In this document: positions 34,797 to 42,837 of the stretch, piece after piece
Layout: every line of letters begins with the position of its first letter
Numbering within the stretch: the stretch's first letter is position 1
NCBI GenBank assembly: GCA_963771905.1
Contig: CAVYVI010000015.1
Location: forward strand, 248,001-312,000
Length of the DNA stretch: 64,000 nt
Origin: Palsa-147 sp963771905
GTDB lineage: Bacteria; Acidobacteriota; Terriglobia; Acidiferrales; UBA7541
Direction: 5' to 3'
Translations under genes and position numbers: made by a program
Notes under the pieces: model-generated
What the model saw: only the letters and a program-made list of their open reading frames with translations
The model's database searches: none
Told to the model about the DNA's origin: nothing

Positions 34797-37103
34797 ATGC
34801 GACGAATTTCGTTGTTGGCATTGGTATCATGTTTCCTGCTATTCGCACTCGTAGCGTATGGCACGATTTTTGGCAGCGTCAGAGGTCTTGTGCACGACCC
34901 GCAACATCGTCCGATCGCGGACGCCTCCGCAAAATTGAAATCCGCGACATCTGATTGGTCAAAAACAACGCAATCGGATCAGAACGGCGAATTTTCATTT
35001 TCGGCCGTGGCCTTGGGCGACTACATTCTGACCATCCATAAGACCGGCTTCCAGGATTCCGAACAGACCTTCACTGTGGTGGCGGATTCATCGCCGATTC
35101 TTCACTTCCAGTTGGCGATTGCCACGGTGAACCAAACCACCGTCGTCTCGGCAGAAGCGGAAACCGCCGTCGCGAACGTCGATTCTGTGACCCCAACAAC
35201 ACTGGTCGACCGCCAGGACATCGTCCAAACGCCCGGGGCCGACCGCACCAACGCTCTGCAAATGATCACGGATTACGTGCCCGCTGCCTACGTGACCCAC
35301 GACATGTTGCACATGCGGGGAGGCCACCAGGTTGAGTGGCTGATTGACGGCGTCCCCATACCCAACACGAATATCGCCGCCAATCTGGGTCCGGTGATTG
35401 ACCCAAAAGATATCGATTATCTCGAAATCCAAAGAGGCAGCTACGACGCTGATTACGGAGACCGGACGTACGGAATTTTCAACATCATGCCGCGGACCGG
35501 TTTTGAGCGCGATAGGGAATGCGATCTCGTCGCTAGCGTTGGAAATTTCTATCAAACGAACGACCAAATCAGCTGCGGTGGACACACCGAGCGATTCGCT
35601 TACTATGTCAGCTTAAACGGAAATCGAAGCGATTACGGGCTTCAGACCCCGATTGGGCAAGTTTTTCACGATGCCGAGAACGGCTACGGGGGATTCGCTT
35701 CGTTCATTTTCAATCCCGACTCGAAGAACCAATTTCGGCTGGTCACCTCGTTGCGAGAGGATTATTACCAGATCCCCTACGACCCGGATCCCGACTCAGT
35801 CGGAAATCAGCAGCTGGTAATGGCGGGCGAGTCCCCGAGTTACGCCCTCCGTGATGGCGAGCACGAGCGCGATGGCTACGTCGCCTTCTCATGGTTGCAC
35901 ACGTTTAATCCAGATGCACTGCTCACCGTTTCTCCCTTTTATCACTACAACAGCGCTGACTATCAAGGCGGCGCAAACGACTATCCCGTCGTCTCAACCA
36001 TGAACCAGGCCGCCAATTACGCAGGCTTGCAGGCGACGCTTGACGAAAACGTCTGGAAAAACGACATTCAAGTCGGGGTCTACGGATTCGGTCAGCACCA
36101 GAACAACCTTTTCGATAACCAATTCACGGACGGCAGTGCAAACTTCCCCTCTTCCTCGGTTGGCGCGAATGGAGGGCTTGCGAGCATATTCATCGACGAC
36201 AAGTTCAAAGTGACCTCATGGTTGACCATAATTGCCGGCCTCCGCCAAACACATTTCACGGCGGACGTCGTGGAGAACGCGACGGACCCTCGCTTTGGCG
36301 CGGCCGTGAGAGTTCCGCACCTGAACTGGGTCTTTCGCGCCTTCTACGGTGACTATTACCAAGCCCCGCCGCTCGTGACAGCTACCGGCTCTCTGCTCGG
36401 TTTAGCGAACAGCCAGAATTTTACCTTCGCTCCGCTGCGCGGCGAGCGGGATAACGAGTATCAGATTGGCGTCACGATACCCTATCGCGGCTGGGCTCTT
36501 GACGCCGATACTTTTCAAACGCGGGCGACGAATTGGCTCGATCATAACAACATCGGAGAATCGAATCTCTTCTGGCCAATCACATGGGCTTCCGCCCTGA
36601 TTCAGGGTTGGGAACTCACGCTGCGGTCTCCCCGCCTCTGGCATCGCGGCCAGTTCCACCTTGCCTACGCGAATCAAATCGCGCAGGCAAGCTCGCCCAT
36701 CACCGGTGGCTTGATCTGCCTTCCCGTCACCGTGACGATGGACTGTCCGCTAGCTATACCGGCTGGATTGTCGCCGGTCGACCACGATCAGAGAAACACA
36801 TTGAATGTTGGTTTCAACGCATCTCTTCCCTGGCAATCCTTCGCTTCAACGAATGTGTACTACGGCTCGGGGTTCACGAACGGGATTCCGGACGCGCAAT
36901 ATCCGGGGAACTATCTGCCGTCGCACACGACATTTGACGTTTCGCTCGGAAAAGGCTTCGCCGAGAAATACAGCGTTTCCGTGACCGCGCTGAATGTGGC
37001 AAACCGTCGCGTGGAGCTGGACAACAGCCTCACATTTGGCGGATTTCATTACAATGATCCGCGAGAAATCTATGTCGAATTTCGGTACCGGTTTCACTAT
37101 TGA
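34797..37103 (+). CDS. TonB-dependent outer-membrane receptor with N-terminal CarboxypepD-regulatory domain
   Basis: A 768-residue receptor. A signal peptide (residues 1-21) is followed by a carboxypeptidase-regulatory-like beta domain (about 25-110; GLVHDPQHRPIADASAKLKS). The plug contains ALQMITDYVPAAYV, MRGGHQVEWLIDGVPIP and IEIQRGSY-like ISDYLEIQRGSYDADYG. A beta barrel continues to the C-terminal VEFRYRFHY, ending in Tyr. Such receptors import metal chelates or other ligands using TonB energy. The start at 34797 is preceded by a strong GGAGGA at 34785-34790. The flanking genes suggest a copper ligand. Confidence 0.85.
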   Translation: MRRISLLALVSCFLLFALVAYGTIFGSVRGLVHDPQHRPIADASAKLKSATSDWSKTTQSDQNGEFSFSAVALGDYILTIHKTGFQDSEQTFTVVADSSPILHFQLAIATVNQTTVVSAEAETAVANVDSVTPTTLVDRQDIVQTPGADRTNALQMITDYVPAAYVTHDMLHMRGGHQVEWLIDGVPIPNTNIAANLGPVIDPKDIDYLEIQRGSYDADYGDRTYGIFNIMPRTGFERDRECDLVASVGNFYQTNDQISCGGHTERFAYYVSLNGNRSDYGLQTPIGQVFHDAENGYGGFASFIFNPDSKNQFRLVTSLREDYYQIPYDPDPDSVGNQQLVMAGESPSYALRDGEHERDGYVAFSWLHTFNPDALLTVSPFYHYNSADYQGGANDYPVVSTMNQAANYAGLQATLDENVWKNDIQVGVYGFGQHQNNLFDNQFTDGSANFPSSSVGANGGLASIFIDDKFKVTSWLTIIAGLRQTHFTADVVENATDPRFGAAVRVPHLNWVFRAFYGDYYQAPPLVTATGSLLGLANSQNFTFAPLRGERDNEYQIGVTIPYRGWALDADTFQTRATNWLDHNNIGESNLFWPITWASALIQGWELTLRSPRLWHRGQFHLAYANQIAQASSPITGGLICLPVTVTMDCPLAIPAGLSPVDHDQRNTLNVGFNASLPWQSFASTNVYYGSGFTNGIPDAQYPGNYLPSHTTFDVSLGKGFAEKYSVSVTALNVANRRVELDNSLTFGGFHYNDPREIYVEFRYRFHY

Positions 37104-37158
37104 GGAGGCGCGGAGGGATACTATTGGGATATAAAGGACAAACGGAGGAGCTCTCAAC

Positions 37159-37536
37159 GTGATGCGAACCACCCCACGGCCTCTGTCTTGGCTGGTCATA
37201 AACCTGTCGATTGTGTTGCTGGCCTCTGCGTTTGCTGGGTGCGGCACGAAATCGCAACAGGCGGAAGTCGCGACCGGAGTGAAAAAATATCAGTTGAAAG
37301 GCACCATCGTCTCGGTCGACCTCGCGCAGAAAACGGCAGACATCGATACGGAACCAATTCCCGGATTCATGGAAGGGATGACGATGGACTACGACGTTCA
37401 CGATACGACCGCGCTCGCCAAGCTGAAGCCGAAAGACAAGATCGCGGCGGACTTAATCGCCGATCCGAACGGCGCGTACCTCGACCACATCGTGGTGGTG
37501 CCATCGGGCTCGGCCGCGCCGCCTGCTAAACCTTAA
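37159..37536 (+). CDS. CusF-like copper-binding lipoprotein
   Basis: The signal peptide ends in the lipobox LASAFAGC (Cys29 lipidated). The mature domain KGTIVSVDLAQKTADIDTEP, then IPGFMEGMTMDYDVHDTTAL and LKPKDKIAADL matches the copper-binding OB-fold family (CusF/PF11604 type) in which Met and Trp or acidic residues bind Cu(I); GFMEGMTMDY carries three Met. A strong GGAGGAG (37144-37150) precedes the GTG at 37159; an ATG follows at 37162. It is probably co-transcribed with the receptor upstream. Confidence 0.8.
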   Translation: MMRTTPRPLSWLVINLSIVLLASAFAGCGTKSQQAEVATGVKKYQLKGTIVSVDLAQKTADIDTEPIPGFMEGMTMDYDVHDTTALAKLKPKDKIAADLIADPNGAYLDHIVVVPSGSAAPPAKP

Positions 37537-37568
37537 ATAAAGTCGAGCGGGACCTCGCGGCGTGAAAA

Positions 37569-38612
37569 TCAGCTTTCGCGTTCGAGGATGAAATCGGGGA
37601 CGGCGAGAAGCGCGCGGCGATACTGCGATTCCGGCCAGCCATCGAGGCTGGCCTTCGAACGCCGCACGTAATCCCGAGCCAGTTCGCGGGCTCGCTCGAG
37701 AGCGCCCGATTCGTGGACGAGCTTCGAAATGTCATCAGCCCGCACGCTGCAGAATCCTTTTTCTTCGAGCACCGTTGCGACCAGACGATACGCCGTCGCG
37801 TGGCCATCCGCCGAGCCGCCGCCCACGCCGTTCTGCATCGCGTAAATCAGCGGCAGCGTGACCTTGCCTTCCTTCAAATCGCTCAGCACGGGTTTGCCAA
37901 GCTGTTCCGACGATGCCGTGAAATCGAGCAGATCATCGACGAGTTGAAACGCCAGGCCCGCATAGCGGCCGTAATCGGCGAGCGCTTCTTCGGCGGCTTT
38001 GTCGAGGCGCCCGAGCACGGCTCCGAGGCGCGCGCACCCGCTGAAGAGACAGGCCGTCTTGCGATACGCGAGATCGCTGGCTTCGGCTTCCGTCACGTCA
38101 ATGCGCCCAAGATGCGAAAGCTGCAGCAATTCGCCTTCGACCATGTTCTGCGTGAGATCGATCAGGATGTCTAGGATTTCGAAGCTGCGCTCGGCCAACG
38201 CCATCTCGAACGACTGCATGTAGAGCCAGTCGCCGGCGAGGACGCTCATGTGATTGCCCCAGCGGGCGTTGGCGCTTGGGCGTCCGCGGCGTGTGTTCGC
38301 GCCGTCAATCACGTCGTCATGAATCAGCGTCGCGCTGTGAATCAGTTCCACCACCGCGCCCAGGCGAATCGCGCCCGGCCCGCGATATCCCGCCGCTCCC
38401 GCCGCGAGCAGAAGCAGCGCCGGCCGCAAACGCTTGCCACCGCCTTCGCGCAAATAACTCGAGATCTCGGCTACCGTTTGAATCGCTGAGGCGCTCTGCG
38501 CGGCAATTTCGAGTTCGACAAGAGCGAGATCGTCGCGCACGAGATCAAAGATCTCTTTGGCGGTAAGAGCAGAAATGCTTGTTCTTCGCGGCTGTGCCCC
38601 TGCGGACGTCAT
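37569..38612 (-). CDS. Polyprenyl diphosphate synthase (trans-isoprenyl)
   Basis: This enzyme condenses isopentenyl diphosphate onto an allylic primer to make long-chain polyprenyl diphosphate, for example the side chain of menaquinone. The first Asp-rich motif is LIHDDVIDGANTRRG (DDVID at 99-103) and the second FQLVDDLLDF. GGKRLRPALLLLA is the substrate-binding basic region. Chain length (hepta-, octa- or longer) is not decided. The open frame runs back to 39002, but the ATG at 38612 overlaps the tatD stop as ATGA, giving 347 residues. Confidence 0.9.
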   Translation of the reverse strand: MTSAGAQPRRTSISALTAKEIFDLVRDDLALVELEIAAQSASAIQTVAEISSYLREGGGKRLRPALLLLAAGAAGYRGPGAIRLGAVVELIHSATLIHDDVIDGANTRRGRPSANARWGNHMSVLAGDWLYMQSFEMALAERSFEILDILIDLTQNMVEGELLQLSHLGRIDVTEAEASDLAYRKTACLFSGCARLGAVLGRLDKAAEEALADYGRYAGLAFQLVDDLLDFTASSEQLGKPVLSDLKEGKVTLPLIYAMQNGVGGGSADGHATAYRLVATVLEEKGFCSVRADDISKLVHESGALERARELARDYVRRSKASLDGWPESQYRRALLAVPDFILERES

Positions 38613-39394
38613 GCGGTCTCCAGATGAAAGAAGCGGCGAAAGTTTTGCGCAGCCACGGCGGCAAACTCCTCTGCGCCTAAGTCTCGCACACTCGCGAGCG
38701 TCCGCGCCACCTCGACGACATAGGCCGGCTCGTTTCGCTTTCCGCGGAGGGCCTGCGGCGGCAGGAACGGCGCGTCCGTTTCGGTCAGGATGCGTTCGAT
38801 CGGTAGCTCGCGAGCCGCGTCGCGCAGGGGCTGCATCTTCGGGTAAGTTACGTTCGCGGCGAAGGAAATCATAAAGCCCATCTCGATTCCAGTCCGCGCC
38901 TCTTCGAGCGTTCCCGTGAAGCAATGAAAGATCCCACCGAGGCCGGTGCTGCGCCAGTCGGAATCGGCAATCGTGAGGAAATCCCGCCACGCATCGCGGC
39001 AATGGATGACGATCGGCCGCTTAGTGGCACGTGCGATCTCCATCTGCCGGCGCAGGACACGCTGCTGCGCGTCACGCGGGGAATGATCGTAGTAATAATC
39101 GAGGCCGATTTCGCCGATCGCAAGGACGCGCGGATGGCGGGCGAGTTCCTCGAGGCGCGCGAAATGCGGCTCCTGAGCGAGCTGCGCTTCGTGGGGATGG
39201 ATTCCAGCGGTCGCGTAAATCCATTCGTGCGCTTCGGCATATGGAATCGCCGACGCCAGATGATCGGGTCCCGCCGCGCCGCCCATGGCGAGAATTGTCC
39301 GCACGCCCGCATCGCGCGCTCGCTGCAGGACGGCGTCGCGGTCTTCGTCAAACTGCGGATATTCCAGATGGACGTGCGAATCGATGATTTCCAT
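38609..39394 (-). CDS. tatD: TatD family metal-dependent hydrolase
   Basis: A TIM-barrel DNase/hydrolase of the TatD family. Its metal-binding N-terminus is IDSHVHLEYPQF, followed by TAGIHPHEAQLAQE, GEIGLDYYYDHSP, VIHCRDAWRDF and TETDAPFLPP. The length of 261 residues is normal. E. coli TatD has 3'-5' exonuclease activity, so a repair or nucleic-acid turnover role is plausible. It lies between metG (24 bp gap) and the polyprenyl synthase (4-bp overlap); metG-tatD adjacency is common in bacteria. Confidence 0.93.
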   Translation of the reverse strand: MEIIDSHVHLEYPQFDEDRDAVLQRARDAGVRTILAMGGAAGPDHLASAIPYAEAHEWIYATAGIHPHEAQLAQEPHFARLEELARHPRVLAIGEIGLDYYYDHSPRDAQQRVLRRQMEIARATKRPIVIHCRDAWRDFLTIADSDWRSTGLGGIFHCFTGTLEEARTGIEMGFMISFAANVTYPKMQPLRDAARELPIERILTETDAPFLPPQALRGKRNEPAYVVEVARTLASVRDLGAEEFAAVAAQNFRRFFHLETA

Positions 39395-39418
39395 TCGCTG
39401 GCTACGCCGATCGCGCCC

Positions 39419-41470
39419 CTATTTCAGCTTCGCGCCTGCCGGGACGTCTTCGGCGAAGGTGCATAGTACCGGCTTTCCTTCCGGCCCGACCGACGCAGCG
39501 ACGATCATGCCGTTCGATTCTACGCCCCGCAATTTCCTCGGTGCGAGATTCGCAACCACAACGACCTTCTTGCCGACGAGTTCTTCCGGCGTATATGCGA
39601 CCGCCAGGCCCGCGACGATCTGGCGCACTTCTTCGCCGATATCCACGAGCAGCTTCAAAATTTTGTCCGCGCCCTGAATGCGCTCAGCAGACTTGACGAT
39701 TCCGACGCGCAGCTCGACTTTAGCGAAGTCTTCGATGCTGATCTTCGTCGGGGTTGCCGGAGCCGCGGCTGCGGCGGCTGCGGCGGCTGCGGCGGCTGCG
39801 GCGGCTGCGGCCATTGCGGGCGCAGCAGCCGGAGTAGCGGAGGGAGCCGCTCCCGATGGCGCTGGAGTTGCCGGAGCGGGATTCCGAATTTCGTCTTCCA
39901 TTTTTGCAATCCTTTCGAGAGTATCTTTGTGCTCCACACGAGGGAAAATCGATTCCGGTTTCGTAACCCGAGTTCCAGGCTGCAATCCGCCCGACTTTAC
40001 CGCGTCGATCCGCGCGTCCTCGATTTTTCCCGACTGCCCGAGAGCTTGCCAGATCGCTTGCGCCGCCTGCGGCACGACCGGCGCCGCAAGTATCGCCGTC
40101 ACTCGCAACGATTCAGCCGCAGCGTAGAGCACCTCAGACAACCGTTCGCGCTGCGCGGCGTCCTCGGACAATTTCCACGGCTTCTCGTTCACCAGATACG
40201 CATCGACGCGGCTGATGAGCTGCCAGATCTGTTGTAGCGCGCCCGAGAATTGCAGGGTCTCGTATTGCTGGCGCGCTCCCGCGATCGCTTCCTTGGCCGT
40301 CGAAAGTAGAGTCTCCGCGCCGGCGCCGCCACCTTTCGTGGCCGGCACGCTGCCGTCGAAATATTGCTGAATCATCGCGAGGACGCGGCTCGCAAGATTG
40401 CCGAGACCGTTCGCGAGATCGGCATTGTAACGCGTCAGCATCGCCTCGCGGCTGAAATTGCCGTCCTGCCCGAAGACCACCTCGCGCAAGAGGTAATAGC
40501 GCAGCGCGTCGTTTCCGAGAACTCTCACGATCGGTTCCGGATACGCCACGTTGCCCTTCGACTTGCTCATTTTCTCCTGTTCGAAGAGCAACCATCCATG
40601 TGCAAAAACCTGCTTGGGCAGCGGTAGACCTGCGGCCATAAGGAACGCGGGCCAGTAGACGGCGTGGAAACGAATGATTTCCTTGCCGATCATATGAAGA
40701 TCCGCGGGCCAGAATTTCTGAAATTCGGCGCTTCCGTTCTCCCCTTCGCCGAATCCGATCGCGGTCATATAGCTGGTAAGCGCGTCGTACCAAACGTAGA
40801 AGACGTGCTCGGGATCATCGGGCCACGGAATTCCCCACGTGATCGATTTGCGGCTGATGGAGATATCTCTGAGACCGGCCTCGACGAAGCTCATCACTTC
40901 GTTCCGCCGGAAATCCGGCTGCACGAATTCCGGATGCTCGCTGTAATGCGCCAGCAGGCGCTCCTGAAACGCGGATAGGCGAAAGAAATAATTTTCTTCG
41001 GAGATCAGCTCCGCATGGCGGCCGCACGTCGGGCAATCCGCGGGCTCGGGCGAATCGCTGACGTACAGATTGTCGTAGATGCAATAACGTCCTTCGTAGC
41101 GGCGCTTGAAGATGGCATCTGGCGTGGTGCGCTGGGTTCGGCGGATCAACTGCTGCACGGCGCGCGCGTGCGCCGTCGCAGTGGTGCGAATGAAATGCGT
41201 GTAGCGGATATCGAGCAGCTTCCACAGCTCGAGAAAAATCTTTTGATTGCGGTCCACAAGCTCGGCCGGATTGATGCCCAGCTTCTCGGCGGCGCGCTCG
41301 ATGTTGACGCCGTGCTCGTCCGTGCCCGTGGTGTACGCCACGTCGAAACCGCACATGCGCTTGTACCGCGCCACGACGTCGCACACGATCGTCGTGTACG
41401 CGGAGCCCACGTGCGGCCGCGAATTCGCGTAATAAATAGGCGTGGTCAGATAGAATTTGGGTTTGGCCAT
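39419..41470 (-). CDS. metG: Methionine--tRNA ligase with C-terminal tRNA-binding domain
   Basis: A class I synthetase that charges tRNA-Met. The HIGH motif is HVGS (residues 20-23) in YYANSRPHVGSAYTT, and KMSKS lies near residue 298. A single zinc-knuckle CPTCG follows the connective peptide. The last 110 residues (IEDFAKVELRVGIVKSAERI) form the EMAPII/Trbp111-like domain that dimerises and binds tRNA. Between the catalytic part and this domain lies an Ala/Pro-rich linker with 20 or so consecutive alanines encoded by a 9-bp tandem repeat. It starts 3 bp after larC. Confidence 0.95.
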   Translation of the reverse strand: MAKPKFYLTTPIYYANSRPHVGSAYTTIVCDVVARYKRMCGFDVAYTTGTDEHGVNIERAAEKLGINPAELVDRNQKIFLELWKLLDIRYTHFIRTTATAHARAVQQLIRRTQRTTPDAIFKRRYEGRYCIYDNLYVSDSPEPADCPTCGRHAELISEENYFFRLSAFQERLLAHYSEHPEFVQPDFRRNEVMSFVEAGLRDISISRKSITWGIPWPDDPEHVFYVWYDALTSYMTAIGFGEGENGSAEFQKFWPADLHMIGKEIIRFHAVYWPAFLMAAGLPLPKQVFAHGWLLFEQEKMSKSKGNVAYPEPIVRVLGNDALRYYLLREVVFGQDGNFSREAMLTRYNADLANGLGNLASRVLAMIQQYFDGSVPATKGGGAGAETLLSTAKEAIAGARQQYETLQFSGALQQIWQLISRVDAYLVNEKPWKLSEDAAQRERLSEVLYAAAESLRVTAILAAPVVPQAAQAIWQALGQSGKIEDARIDAVKSGGLQPGTRVTKPESIFPRVEHKDTLERIAKMEDEIRNPAPATPAPSGAAPSATPAAAPAMAAAAAAAAAAAAAAAAAPATPTKISIEDFAKVELRVGIVKSAERIQGADKILKLLVDIGEEVRQIVAGLAVAYTPEELVGKKVVVVANLAPRKLRGVESNGMIVAASVGPEGKPVLCTFAEDVPAGAKLK
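39762..39812. repeat. 9-bp tandem repeat encoding the poly-alanine linker of MetG
   Basis: Four perfect copies of GCGGCGGCT (39771-39806) follow one imperfect copy (GCCGCGGCT). Since the unit is nine bases, changes in copy number keep the frame and alter only the length of the alanine run between the anticodon and C-terminal tRNA-binding domains. Confidence 0.85.
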
Positions 41471-41473
41471 GAA

Positions 41474-42667
41474 CTATTTTTGCGTTTCCCGCAATTTTTG
41501 GTAGTGGAAATTCGCCGTGGCGATCACTTGCTTCAGCGGAATCCCCTTCTCCGCCGCGATTTTCCGGCAATCCTCGTATTCTGGTGCCGCGTTCAGCATC
41601 GTGCCATTCTGGCGCGACACCTTCATGCGCACGGCGCCAAACGGCGTCTCCACCGGAACAACTTCGCGCTTGAGGGTGCGGCGGCGAACCTCATACGTGC
41701 GCACACCGATCGTGGTCGTCTCCTGAAAGAGCACATCGACCAACGAATTGACCGCGGCATCTTCGCACAGCAGCGTAACCAGCAAGCCCGGCCGATTCTT
41801 TTTCATTTGCACGGCCGACGAAAAAACATCCAAGGCGCCCGCCGCGAGCGCCCGCTCGACAAAATAGCCATAAATTTGCGGGCTCATGTCGTCGAGATTT
41901 GCTTCGATCACGCTGATCGGCGCATCCCATTGCTCGCCCTCTTTCACGCCGGCCGCATCGCCTACGAGCAGCCGGAACACATTCGGCCGTTCGGCCAGAT
42001 CGGTCGAGCCAGCGCCGTAGCCGATCGACTTGAGATGCATCGGCGGAATCTCCGCGAAGCGTGTCGCGAGCGTGGTCGCGATCGCGGCGCCTGTCGGCGT
42101 CACCAATTCCTTTTCAATGCCGCTCGAATACACGGGCGCGTCGCGCAAAAGTTCGGCGGTCGCGGGCGCAGGCACGGGCAGAATTCCGTGCGCCGTTTTT
42201 ACGCGCCCCGCACCGACATCAAGCGAGGAACAGGCGAATTCGTCGATCCCGAGCAACTCGAATCCCACCGCCGCGCCCACAATGTCGATGATCGCGTCGA
42301 CCGCGCCCACTTCGTGAAAATGCACCTTCTCGATGTCAACCTGATGGATCTTTGCTTCCGCCTCGCCAAGCCGCCGAAAAATCCTCGATGCTCGTTCCTT
42401 CACGCGTGGCGTGAGTTCGGCGCGCTCGATCATTCGCATAATTTCCGACAGGCTACGATGGTGATGTTGCTCTCGCGCATCGACAGTCACCTGTGTGGCG
42501 AAGAGCGCGCCACGCTTTACCTTCGCCGCCGAAATTTTCCAATCGTGCAAATCCAGCCGCCGCAGTTCCGCCTCCAGCGCAGCGATCTCGACGCCGCTAT
42601 CCACCAGCGCGCCGAGAACCATGTCTCCGCTGATCCCGGAAAAGCAATCGAAGTAAGCGATCTTCAT
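41474..42667 (-). CDS. larC: Nickel-pincer cofactor nickel insertase LarC
   Basis: LarC inserts nickel into the dithiocarboxylated nicotinate nucleotide, consuming CTP. The N-terminus MKIAYFDCFSGISGDMVLGA is the family signature, followed by VHFHEVGAVDAIIDIVGAAV, and NLDDMSPQIYGYFVERALAA, then KKNRPGLLVTLLCED in the C-terminal half. In Lactiplantibacillus two reading frames are joined by ribosomal frameshifting; here the protein is a single frame of 397 residues from the ATG at 42667 (the frame extends to 42688). It is first in the larC-metG-tatD-polyprenyl synthase operon. Confidence 0.9.
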   Translation of the reverse strand: MKIAYFDCFSGISGDMVLGALVDSGVEIAALEAELRRLDLHDWKISAAKVKRGALFATQVTVDAREQHHHRSLSEIMRMIERAELTPRVKERASRIFRRLGEAEAKIHQVDIEKVHFHEVGAVDAIIDIVGAAVGFELLGIDEFACSSLDVGAGRVKTAHGILPVPAPATAELLRDAPVYSSGIEKELVTPTGAAIATTLATRFAEIPPMHLKSIGYGAGSTDLAERPNVFRLLVGDAAGVKEGEQWDAPISVIEANLDDMSPQIYGYFVERALAAGALDVFSSAVQMKKNRPGLLVTLLCEDAAVNSLVDVLFQETTTIGVRTYEVRRRTLKREVVPVETPFGAVRMKVSRQNGTMLNAAPEYEDCRKIAAEKGIPLKQVIATANFHYQKLRETQK

Positions 42668-42714
42668 TTTTGCGTCGCGCACACCCATCCCAGCACAAAT
42701 TTGCGGAAATATGG

Positions 42715-42743
42715 ATACTAGTCTGGCGCGGAAACCCTGTCAA
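42715..42743 (-). promoter_or_regulatory. Sigma70-like promoter of larC-metG-tatD operon
   Basis: On the minus strand a perfect -35 box TTGACA (42743-42738) is followed after 17 bp by TAGTAT (42720-42715), a four-of-six -10 box. The leader to the larC ATG would be about 40 nt. Confidence 0.55.
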
Positions 42744-42779
42744 ATCAGCGGGAGAAGGAAGCCCTTCCGCGCTGGCGCT

Positions 42780-42808
42780 TTGACGCTTCTTGGCCGATTC
42801 CCTATAAT
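42780..42808 (+). promoter_or_regulatory. Strong sigma70-like promoter of argS
   Basis: TTGACG (42780-42785) and a perfect TATAAT (42803-42808) are separated by 17 bp, matching 11 of 12 consensus bases. Transcription would start near 42815, about 23 nt before the argS GTG; AGGGG at 42829-42833 is a close ribosome binding site. The larC promoter lies back-to-back in the same gap. Confidence 0.65.
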
Positions 42809-42837
42809 CTCCTGATTCCATTAACACTAGGGGACAC

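Noticed and set aside
41015..42721. 568-residue plus-strand open frame across metG and larC
   Set aside because: It spans two well-supported genes on the other strand and is an Arg/His-rich shadow without motifs.
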